From Superficieibacter sp. HKU1 (GTDB taxonomy: Bacteria > Pseudomonadota > Gammaproteobacteria > Enterobacterales > Enterobacteriaceae), in the NCBI RefSeq assembly GCF_029319185.1, contig NZ_CP119754.1, positions 4,588,001 through 4,652,000 on the forward strand: a stretch of 64,000 nt of DNA. Reading direction: 5' to 3'. This document shows positions 52,865 to 64,000 of the stretch, in pieces. The translations under genes and the position numbers were made by a program. The notes under the pieces are model-generated. The model was not told the DNA's origin. It saw nothing but the letters and a program-made list of their open reading frames with translations, and made no database searches. Numbering within the stretch: the first letter of the stretch is position 1; each line of letters opens with the position of its first letter.

Positions 52865-53686
52865 GTGGATACGGAATTGCTAAAAACTTTCCTTGAGGTG
52901 AGCAGAACACGCCACTTCGGGCGTGCCGCTGAAGCGCTATACCTGACGCAGTCTGCGGTCAGTTTTCGTATTCGCCAGCTGGAAAATCAACTCGGCGTAA
53001 ATCTTTTTACCCGCCATCGTAATAACATCCGCTTAACGGCTGCGGGTGAAAAACTTTTGCCCTACGCAGAAACGTTGATGAACACCTGGCAGGCCGCGCG
53101 TAAGGAGGTGGCGAATACATCGCGCCACAACGAGTTTTCAATAGGTGCCAGCGCCTCGCTATGGGAGTGTCTGCTTACGGACTGGCTAAGCCGATTATAT
53201 CAGGCGCAGGACGGTTTACAGTTTGAAGCGAGGATAGCCCAGCGACAGTCGCTGGTGAAACAACTTCATGAACGGCAACTGGACTTACTGATAACTACAG
53301 AAGCGCCTAAAATGGACGAGTTCAGCAGCCAACTGTTAGGACATTTCACACTGGCGCTGTTTTGCGCCTCGGCATCGCGTCTGAAAGCTGAACTTAACTA
53401 TTTACGGCTGGAATGGGGTGCGGATTTTCAGCAGCATGAGCAGGGGCTGATTGCCAGCGATGATATTCCCCTTCTGACAACCAGCTCGGCTGAGTTAGCC
53501 CGTCAGCAGCTGGCTGCATTAAATGGCTGTACGTGGCTGCCTGTGAGCTGGGCCAGAGAAAAAGGGGGGCTGCATACGGTGACTGACAGTATGACGCTGA
53601 CACGGCCTTTATATGCCATCTGGTTGCAGAACAGCGATAAGCAGTCACAAATCCGTGAGATCCTTAAGGCAGCCGCTATTGACTGA
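52865..53686 (+). CDS. hdfR: LysR-family regulator HdfR
   Basis: HdfR represses the flagellar master operon flhDC and activates gltBD in E. coli. The 273-residue protein has an N-terminal LysR HTH (RHFGRAAEALYLTQSAVSFRIRQLENQLG) and a substrate-like domain; E. coli is 279, the loss being near residue 115 and at the C-terminus. The start is the GTG at 52865. It ends facing the tRNA-Trp gene, as at E. coli rrnC. A hairpin CCCGCC-GGAA-GGCGGG follows the stop. Confidence 0.93.
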   Translation: MDTELLKTFLEVSRTRHFGRAAEALYLTQSAVSFRIRQLENQLGVNLFTRHRNNIRLTAAGEKLLPYAETLMNTWQAARKEVANTSRHNEFSIGASASLWECLLTDWLSRLYQAQDGLQFEARIAQRQSLVKQLHERQLDLLITTEAPKMDEFSSQLLGHFTLALFCASASRLKAELNYLRLEWGADFQQHEQGLIASDDIPLLTTSSAELARQQLAALNGCTWLPVSWAREKGGLHTVTDSMTLTRPLYAIWLQNSDKQSQIREILKAAAID

Positions 53687-53740
53687 TGTTCCCGCCGGAA
53701 GGCGGGTTCTCTGAAAAGAGGGTTATGCCAAATTTTGGGC

Positions 53741-53769
53741 AAAAAAAATCCTTTGCCGAAGCAAAGGAT
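53741..53769 (-). terminator. rrn operon terminator after tRNA-Trp
   Basis: On the minus strand ATCCTTTGC-TTCG-GCAAAGGAT is followed by eight Ts, seven bases past the tRNA-Trp CCA. Confidence 0.92.
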
Positions 53770-53776
53770 AATTTTC

Positions 53777-53852
53777 TGGCAGGGGCGGAGAGACTCGAAC
53801 TCCCAACACCCGGTTTTGGAGACCGGTGCTCTACCAATTGAACTACGCCCCT
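53777..53852 (-). tRNA. trpT: tRNA-Trp (anticodon CCA)
   Basis: A 76-base tRNA from AGGGGCG to CCA; the anticodon loop reads CTCCAAA. It is the last gene of the rrn transcript, as at E. coli rrnC. Confidence 0.97.
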
Positions 53853-53860
53853 AATTAGGG

Positions 53861-53937
53861 TGGCGGAACGGACGGGACTCGAACCCGCGACCCCCTGCGT
53901 GACAGGCAGGTATTCTAACCGACTGAACTACCGCTCC
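53861..53937 (-). tRNA. aspT: tRNA-Asp (anticodon GTC)
   Basis: A 77-base tRNA from GGAGCGG to CCA; the anticodon loop is CTGTCAC. It follows 5S rRNA, as at E. coli rrnC. Confidence 0.97.
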
Positions 53938-53989
53938 ACCGAATTTCTTTGTCACTGACCGGATGTCACTCCGGTTTACTGCTAATTTG

Positions 53990-54109
53990 ATGCCTGGCAG
54001 TTCCCTACTCTCGCATGGGGAGACCCCACACTACCATCGGCGCTACGGCGTTTCACTTCTGAGTTCGGCATGGGGTCAGGTGGGACCACCGCGCTGTTGC
54101 CGCCAGGCA
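53990..54109 (-). rRNA. rrf: 5S ribosomal RNA
   Basis: A 120-base gene from TGCCTGGCGGC to GCCAGGCAT, matching enterobacterial 5S with terminal stem pairing. It follows 23S by about 90 bases. Confidence 0.97.
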
Positions 54110-54200
54110 AATTCTGTTTATCAGGGTGCATTCCGCACACTGATTAATCTGGTTCAGGCTGAAAATCTCTCTCAAATCGCCAAAACAGCTTCGGCGTTGT

Positions 54201-57106
<2,906 letters not shown>

Positions 57107-57281
57107 TCACAACCCGAAGCTGTTTCACTTCAGTGTTGCGAAAATTTGAGAGACCCACGAACAACTCGCGTTGTTCAGTGTTTTTCAATTTTCAGCTTGA
57201 TCCAGATTTTTAAAGAGCAAAACTTCGCAGCATACCTTCTCAGGTACACTCTGAAGTTTTCATGTTCCGGACAGTAAAGGA

Positions 57282-57357
57282 TGGTGGAGCTATGCGGGAT
57301 CGAACCGCAGACCTCCTGCGTGCAAAGCAGGCGCTCTCCCAGCTGAGCTATAGCCCC
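57282..57357 (-). tRNA. alaT: tRNA-Ala (anticodon TGC)
   Basis: A 76-base tRNA from GGGGCTA to CCA in the 16S-23S spacer; the anticodon loop is TTTGCAC. Confidence 0.97.
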
Positions 57358-57460
57358 ATCGTAAATCTCGCTCACCGCAATTTTTCCTGAGGCAAGGCGT
57401 GGAACGGCGAAGCATACTCAGGTATGCGAGTCGTTTCACAACGCAGTATCAGGACGAATT

Positions 57461-57537
<77 letters not shown>

Positions 57538-57607
57538 GCAGAGATTTTTTACTGCCCGTTTTCATCAGACAATCTGTGTGAGCACTACAAAGAACGTTTC
57601 TTTAAGG

Positions 57608-59149
<1,542 letters not shown>

Positions 59150-59278
59150 AAGTTTGATGCTCAAAGAATTAAACTTCGTAATGAATTACGTGTTCACTCT
59201 GAGACTTGGTATTTCTTTTTTGCCTTTCGGCATTTAAGAATCCGTATCTTCGAGTGCCCACACAGATTGTCTGATAAA

Positions 59279-59291
59279 TTGTTAAAGAGCA
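59279..59291 (-). promoter_or_regulatory. rrn leader boxA antitermination element
   Basis: On the minus strand TGCTCTTTAACAA lies about 130 bases before 16S. BoxA loads the Nus antitermination complex. A related boxA-like GCTCTTTAAAAA occurs in the 16S-23S spacer near 57215. Confidence 0.85.
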
Positions 59292-59331
59292 GTTGCGACG
59301 CGGCTTACAGCTCACCGTCGCGAGGTGACGT

Positions 59332-59359
59332 ATAATACGTTTTCCTCATTCAGAGTCAA
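59332..59359 (-). promoter_or_regulatory. rrn P2 promoter
   Basis: TTGACT (-35, 59359-59354), 16-bp spacer, TATTAT (-10, 59337-59332) on the minus strand. Confidence 0.88.
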
Positions 59360-59451
59360 GCGTTTATTTTCGCTTTTCTCTGTCGGCGTTCTCAGTTGAA
59401 CCCCGCTGACCCGGCGGCTTGCGTGCCGTTGTTCCGTGTCAGTGGAGGCGC

Positions 59452-59479
59452 ATTATAGGGAGTTCTCTGACGTTGACAA
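59452..59479 (-). promoter_or_regulatory. rrn P1 promoter
   Basis: TTGTCA (-35, 59479-59474), 16-bp spacer, consensus TATAAT (-10, 59457-59452), then a GC-rich discriminator. AT-rich sequence just upstream (59480-59515) is the likely UP element. The spacing of 16 is usual for rrn P1. Together P1, P2 and the leader account for the 380 bases between murI and 16S. Confidence 0.9.
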
Positions 59480-59530
59480 GCCCTCTTTTCAAAAAACTTT
59501 TCAACCGTCTCTTTTTTATGCAAAACGCCC

Positions 59531-60382
59531 TTAAACTGCCAGTTTTTCGAGCGTTTCAAAGCCGTAGCGCTGCAAGACAGGCAATAATTGTTCTGACGCT
59601 GGCGTCAGCGCCATGCAAAATGCCACGTTCGCGCCGGTAGATTTCGCTTCGGGCGCTTCATGTTCCAGCAGCCAGGCCGTGCGTCGGGCAATTGCCGCGC
59701 CGGAATCAATCAGACGCGTACCTTCCGGTAGCACCTGCGCCAATTCCTCTTGTAGTAAAGGGAAGTGCGTACAGCCCAGTACAACGGTATCGGGCGGTTC
59801 AGCCATTCGCAGCCACGGACGTAAAATGCGTCGCAGTTCTTCTAAAGGTACCGGTTTGCCGTGAAGTTTGGCCTCTGCCATCTCCACCAGCTCCGCAGAA
59901 CCCAGCATTTCAATTTTGCATTCGTTGGCGAAGCGAGCGATAAGCTCATGCGTATAAGGACGTTTCACCGTGCCGCGCGTCGCCAGCAAGCCCACGACAC
60001 CGTTTGCTGTTAAACGTGCCGCCGGTTTAATTGCCGGAACCACGCCAACCACCGGGAAGGTAAACTTGTCACGCAGGGCGGGTAATGAAACGGTACTGGC
60101 TGAGTTACAGGCAATCACCGCCAGCGCCAGGGGATAGCGCTTCTGCACTGCCGTCACGATTTCAACCACACGCTCAACAATAAAGGCTTCGCTCTTCTCG
60201 CCATACGGGAAAGCGACATTATCAAAAACGTAGATATAGTGAAGATCCGGCAGGAGATGCCGGATCTCGTCATAGACCGATAACCCACCGACGCCGGAAT
60301 CAAACACCAGCACGGTGGATCGGGGATCAAAAGGTGTAGCTGCCAGACAAGTTGTATTCCCGTCCTGCAGTTTGGTAGCCAT
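59531..60382 (-). CDS. murI: glutamate racemase
   Basis: MurI makes D-glutamate for peptidoglycan, and in enterobacteria is activated by UDP-MurNAc-Ala through an N-terminal extension. The 283-residue protein has the two catalytic cysteines, Cys92 in IACNSAST and Cys204 in LGCTHFPLL, and the substrate loop VFDSGVGGLSV. The start overlaps the 3' end of btuB by 56 bases in another frame, as in E. coli. It lies immediately before the rrn P1 promoter, as at E. coli rrnB. Confidence 0.96.
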   Translation of the reverse strand: MATKLQDGNTTCLAATPFDPRSTVLVFDSGVGGLSVYDEIRHLLPDLHYIYVFDNVAFPYGEKSEAFIVERVVEIVTAVQKRYPLALAVIACNSASTVSLPALRDKFTFPVVGVVPAIKPAARLTANGVVGLLATRGTVKRPYTHELIARFANECKIEMLGSAELVEMAEAKLHGKPVPLEELRRILRPWLRMAEPPDTVVLGCTHFPLLQEELAQVLPEGTRLIDSGAAIARRTAWLLEHEAPEAKSTGANVAFCMALTPASEQLLPVLQRYGFETLEKLAV

Positions 60383-62177
60383 AAACTGTCTCGTAATCTT
60401 TATCGAACAGGTTAGCTATTTTACCACGAACTGTCAGGTGTGAGGTGACTGGATATGAAACTGCGGCATCCCATAAGCTGACTCCGCCCATTTTGACCGT
60501 CCGGGTCGGATAAGCATTGTAGTCAGCGTCATACCGCGTGCCGAGATAGTGATACGTCAGACTCCAGTCAAAATCATAGACTTGCGTGTCGAGCTGATAG
60601 TTAACCTTCTGCTTCGCCCGGCGCGCCAGCGGTCGATCGGTTATGGCATTACGGGCATCAACGTAGTCATAGCCAATATTGTGCGTTACCGGACCCGTAT
60701 CAAACGTCGCTGTGGCCTCGATGCCTTTAATGCGCGCTTTGCCGACGTTGTAATACTTCATCAGTTGATCGTTGTAATCGATGAGGTTATCAACGTCATT
60801 ACGATAACCAGAGACGCGCCAGTTCACGCCAGCCGTCAACCCTTCAAACGCCCCTTCCCACTGTTTGCTCTCTTCCGGGTCAAGGTTTTTACTCCCGTAG
60901 TAGCCGTACAGTTGGCCGAGGTTCGGAGCCTTAAACGCCGTGCCATAAGAGGCAATAAAACGGTAGCCTTCAATAAACTCCCACGCCGCGCTGCCCTGCC
61001 AGGTGCCATGTCGGCCAAACTGCGAGTTGTCATCGCTGCGTGCTGCACCTTCAAAGGTGAAGTCGGCCACCTGCTGCAATCCGGTCAGGTAGATCCCGGT
61101 ATTACGCAGATCGTAACCATTGGTCACATAGTTAGTGCCCGGCTCGGTGCTTTGCTTCTGCCAGTCAACGCCTGCGCCTACATTACCCTGCCCGACATCA
61201 ACAGAGTTGGTCCACTGCACGTTGTACTGCTTGATCTCATCCAGCGTAGCGGACGAGTCATAGCGCCCCAGATGAGGATCGTAGTTGTAATCCTTGCTGT
61301 GGCTGTAGCCAGAATAAAGCTGAGAATGGAAAATATCCTGATTAAAGCGCAGGCCGGCATTCCACGTCTGGCTATACAGCTGGCGGGTATCCACCAGCAC
61401 ATCAGGCGTAAATGAGCTGTAATAGCCGTCATAGGCGGTGCGGTTATCGTAACCGTAACCGCGGACAAAGCCGGTCCACTGTTCGGAAAAATCATGTTCA
61501 AGCGCGCCGTACAGCGTTTTGTTCATGTAACCGTCGCCATCGGTCTGCGCTAATCCGCCGTTGTTGCCATCGGCGACCACGTCAAAACCTTTGGTATAGG
61601 TATAGTCGCCTGCCAGGGTGACGCGCGTATTGTCGCCCAGCGTTTGCTGAGTACTACCGCCGTAGTTCTGATAGCCGTGCGAACCGACGCCCGCGTTTAA
61701 GGTTGTACCGTCCTTTTCACGCGTAGTAATGATATTCACTACGCCACCAATCGCATCCGAGCCATAAATCGCTGAGCGCGGCCCGCGAACATACTCAATA
61801 CGCTGCACCAGCGCCACCGGGAACTGACTTAAGTCTGACGATCCGCTAACGCCCGCCTGATTAAGGCGAATGCCGTCGACCAGGATCAGCACATGGCTGG
61901 AATTAGTGCCGCGAATGAAAAGAGAAGAGAGCTGACCGATACCGCCGTTTTGCGCCACATCTACGCCCGGTAAACGACGCATCACATCAATCACCGAGGT
62001 TGACTGCCAGCGATCGATATCCTCACGCGTTACTATACTTACCGGTGCCAGAACGGTATTTACTGGCTGTTCAAATCGACTTGCTGTGACCACCAGAGTG
62101 TCCGGGTTGCTATCCTGCGCCCAGCCAGAAAATGCCGTGACGGAACACGCCGTCAGCAGCGAAGCTTTTTTAATCAT
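60327..62177 (-). CDS. btuB: outer-membrane vitamin B12 receptor BtuB
   Basis: BtuB is the TonB-dependent barrel that imports cobalamins and serves colicins and phage BF23. The 616-residue precursor has a signal peptide ending FSGWA (residue 20), the TonB box DTLVV (residues 26-30), a plug domain, and the C-terminal YTF typical of barrel proteins. E. coli has 614. The ATG at 62177 begins MIKKASLLTACS; five extra codons upstream are not conserved. It is preceded by a cobalamin riboswitch and overlaps murI. Confidence 0.96.
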   Translation of the reverse strand: MIKKASLLTACSVTAFSGWAQDSNPDTLVVTASRFEQPVNTVLAPVSIVTREDIDRWQSTSVIDVMRRLPGVDVAQNGGIGQLSSLFIRGTNSSHVLILVDGIRLNQAGVSGSSDLSQFPVALVQRIEYVRGPRSAIYGSDAIGGVVNIITTREKDGTTLNAGVGSHGYQNYGGSTQQTLGDNTRVTLAGDYTYTKGFDVVADGNNGGLAQTDGDGYMNKTLYGALEHDFSEQWTGFVRGYGYDNRTAYDGYYSSFTPDVLVDTRQLYSQTWNAGLRFNQDIFHSQLYSGYSHSKDYNYDPHLGRYDSSATLDEIKQYNVQWTNSVDVGQGNVGAGVDWQKQSTEPGTNYVTNGYDLRNTGIYLTGLQQVADFTFEGAARSDDNSQFGRHGTWQGSAAWEFIEGYRFIASYGTAFKAPNLGQLYGYYGSKNLDPEESKQWEGAFEGLTAGVNWRVSGYRNDVDNLIDYNDQLMKYYNVGKARIKGIEATATFDTGPVTHNIGYDYVDARNAITDRPLARRAKQKVNYQLDTQVYDFDWSLTYHYLGTRYDADYNAYPTRTVKMGGVSLWDAAVSYPVTSHLTVRGKIANLFDKDYETVYGYQTAGREYNLSGSYTF

Positions 62178-62214
62178 TGTAAAAGCATCCACAATATCAG
62201 AAGGATGCCGCAGG

Positions 62215-62408
62215 CCTCATCCATAGCACGCGATGATGAAACCAAATGCGACGTGATCCCGGCAGGTCTTCGGGCTAGGTGGCGTTTGCGGATAAAGACT
62301 TCCCACGTTATTACGCAGTGTCTACAACATTCATCCCGCCAGTCGTTACCGCTGCGCGTCAGCTCCAGATTTACACTGGATTCCCTTTTCACTCACAGGA
62401 GACCGGAA
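62215..62408 (-). promoter_or_regulatory. cobalamin (AdoCbl) riboswitch upstream of btuB
   Basis: The minus-strand leader matches the E. coli btuB aptamer: the 5' CCGGTCTCCTGTGAG, the CAGTGTAAATCTGGAGCTGACGCGCAGCGGTAA core segment, and the B12-box element CCCGAAGACCTGCCGG just before the switching stem. Binding of adenosylcobalamin closes a structure that blocks translation of btuB. The aptamer boundaries are approximate. Confidence 0.92.
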
Positions 62409-62526
62409 ACAGAATGCTACAATTAGACACGTATAGATGTCCATACTGCTATGACTGATTAAGGCTGGACATCCCTGGCGCAATCCCTACAATCCCCGCG
62501 TAATTCTTTATCATCCAGGATGCATT

Positions 62527-63627
62527 ATGACCCCCGAACATCTCCCGACAGAACAGTACGACGCGCAACTGGCAGAAAAGGTCGTCCGCCTGCAAAGTAT
62601 GATGACGCCTTTCGCCGCGCCGGTTCCGGAGGTGTTCCGTTCTCCGGTCAGCCACTACCGCATGCGCGCGGAATTCCGCATCTGGCACGATGGTGACGAC
62701 CTGTATCACATCATGTTCGATCAGCAGACCAAAAGCCGCCTTCGCGTCGACAGCTTTCCGGCGGCCAGCGAATTAATTAATCAGTTGATGACCGCCATGA
62801 TGGAAGGCGTGCGCAATAACCGCGTGTTGCGTCATAAGCTTTTTCAGATCGACTACCTGACAACCCTCAGTAATCAGGCGGTGGTCAGTCTCCTCTATCA
62901 TAAAAAGCTGGATGAAGAGTGGCGCCAGGAGGCGGAGGCGCTGCGTGATGCCCTGCGGGCGCAGAATGTGAATGTGCATATCATTGGCCGGGCAACCAAA
63001 ACCAAAATTGCCCTGGACCAGGATTATATTGATGAACGTCTGCCGGTTGGCGGTCGTGAAATGATCTATCGGCAGGTCGAGAACAGCTTTACCCAGCCGA
63101 ACGCGGCGATGAATATTCAGATGCTGGAATGGGCGCTGAATGCGACGAAAGGTTCGACCGGCGATTTGCTGGAGCTGTACTGCGGAAACGGCAATTTTTC
63201 GCTGGCGCTGGCGCGTAATTTCGACCGCGTATTAGCCACCGAAATCGCCAAACCGTCCGTCGCGGCGGCGCAGTACAACATCAGCGCCAACCACATTGAT
63301 AACGTACAGATTATTCGCATGGCGGCGGAAGAGTTCACCCAGGCGATGAACGGCGTGCGTGAGTTTAACCGTTTGCAGGGCATCGACCTGAAAAGTTACC
63401 GCTGTGAGACGATTTTCGTCGATCCGCCGCGCAGCGGACTGGATAGTGAAACCGAGAAGATGGTGCAGGCGTACCCGCAAATCTTGTACATCTCCTGTAA
63501 CCCGGAGACGCTGTGTAAGAACCTCGAAACGTTGAGCCAGACGCACAAGGTAGAGCGGCTGGCCCTGTTCGATCAGTTCCCCTACACCCATCATATGGAA
63601 TGCGGCGTGCTGCTGACGCGAAAATAA
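62527..63627 (+). CDS. trmA: tRNA (uracil-5-)-methyltransferase
   Basis: TrmA makes m5U54 in tRNA and is also found on tmRNA. The 366-residue protein has the SAM motif LLELYCGNGNFSLALA near residue 215, the FVDPPRSGLD motif and the nucleophile SCNPETL with catalytic cysteine near the C-terminus. Length equals E. coli. It is divergent from btuB; in E. coli it is beside btuB too. Confidence 0.97.
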   Translation: MTPEHLPTEQYDAQLAEKVVRLQSMMTPFAAPVPEVFRSPVSHYRMRAEFRIWHDGDDLYHIMFDQQTKSRLRVDSFPAASELINQLMTAMMEGVRNNRVLRHKLFQIDYLTTLSNQAVVSLLYHKKLDEEWRQEAEALRDALRAQNVNVHIIGRATKTKIALDQDYIDERLPVGGREMIYRQVENSFTQPNAAMNIQMLEWALNATKGSTGDLLELYCGNGNFSLALARNFDRVLATEIAKPSVAAAQYNISANHIDNVQIIRMAAEEFTQAMNGVREFNRLQGIDLKSYRCETIFVDPPRSGLDSETEKMVQAYPQILYISCNPETLCKNLETLSQTHKVERLALFDQFPYTHHMECGVLLTRK

Positions 63628-63636
63628 GCCCTTATA

Positions 63637-63708
63637 TGCCCGGCGGCGCTTCGCTTGCGCGGGCCTACAACGACGTCAATGCCGGGCAAGCGAAGCGCCT
63701 CCCGGCAA
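63637..63708. repeat. REP pair between trmA and yijD
   Basis: GCCCGGCGGCGCTTCGC and, inverted, GCCGGGCAAGCGAAGCGCC near 63690 form two REP-type stems that can pair with each other. They lie between convergent gene ends. Confidence 0.8.
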
Positions 63709-63734
63709 AAATTACGATAGCGTGGCTGGCGGGA

Positions 63735-64000
63735 TTACTCCGACAGCTCCTGCTTACGATTACGCATCCGGAACCCTACCCAGAACACCAGGATCACCGA
63801 CAGCACCGCCGGCAGGAAGTTAGAGCCAATCGCCGGATACTCTGCGCGCACCACTGTGCTATAGAGCAAAATACCCAGAATAAAACAGCCAGCAGCCAGG
63901 CCTGGCAACCCCACAGGCATGGTGCGATTCTGGTAGCGCTGATGCAAACAGTAAACCGTCAGCACCAGCGAAATAATGGGGAACACAGAAAATGGCACGA
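63735..64000 (-). CDS. yijD: inner-membrane protein YijD (5' end beyond window)
   Basis: The C-terminal 88 codons of a YijD-type protein, with hydrophobic segments FPIISLVLTVYCLHQRY, GLAAGCFILGILLYST and LPAVLSVILVFWVGF. E. coli YijD is 119 residues, so about 30 N-terminal residues lie past the edge. In E. coli it is cotranscribed with fabR. Function unknown. Confidence 0.92.
   Translation of the reverse strand, partial: VPFSVFPIISLVLTVYCLHQRYQNRTMPVGLPGLAAGCFILGILLYSTVVRAEYPAIGSNFLPAVLSVILVFWVGFRMRNRKQELSE

Overview
This window is chromosomal DNA of an Enterobacteriaceae member close to Escherichia, Salmonella and Citrobacter. Protein lengths and sequences of the housekeeping genes match E. 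coli almost residue for residue, the small RNA GlmZ is present, and REP/BIME palindromes sit between genes. The accessory gene content suggests a Citrobacter-like organism, but the genus cannot be proved from this window alone.

Layout. 1-5000: the minus-strand yigA, dapF, lptM group, then cyaY, then adenylate cyclase cyaA with its CRP-controlled promoter. 5096-9161: the hemCDXY operon. 9219-10084: the small RNA GlmZ and the argX-hisR-leuT-proM tRNA operon. 10140-11522: the amino-acid permease yifK. 11848-22675: the enterobacterial common antigen (ECA) operon, read leftward from wecA to wecG. 22894-27702: rho, trxA, rhlB and gppA. 27691-31058: an unrecognised secreted protein, rep and ppiC. 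31074-39977: an accessory island between ppiC and ilvC. 40198-50520: ilvC, ilvY, two accessory genes and the ilvLGMEDA operon with its attenuator. 50859-53686: comM (yifB), maoP and hdfR. 53777-59149: tRNA-Trp, tRNA-Asp and a complete 5S-23S-Ala-Ile-16S rRNA operon read leftward. 59531-64000: murI, btuB with its cobalamin riboswitch, trmA and the end of yijD.

Four things stand out. (1) The rRNA operon has the upstream neighbours of E. coli rrnB (murI, btuB, trmA) and the downstream neighbours of E. coli rrnC (aspT, trpT, hdfR). This points to recombination between rRNA operons, or to an assembly join through the repeat. (2) The ECA operon passes directly from wecC to wecD with a one-base overlap; the rffG and rffH genes that lie there in E. 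coli are missing. (3) The ppiC-ilvC island encodes a self-contained sugar system: a fructose-type PTS (IIA, IIBC, its own HPr), a periplasmic epimerase-like protein, two dehydrogenases, a short deoxyribose-phosphate-type aldolase and a DeoR regulator, with repeated GATATCGAT boxes between divergent promoters. Its substrate is unknown. (4) Small accessory genes are scattered among housekeeping genes: a Tai4-like possible immunity protein beside ilvY, an Rrf2 regulator/methyltransferase pair with ATTACAT half-sites, and a secreted protein that overlaps the end of gppA.

The ilv genes make the branched-chain amino acids, with an intact ilvG (acetolactate synthase II). hemCDXY makes uroporphyrinogen III. 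The wec genes build, flip and polymerise ECA.
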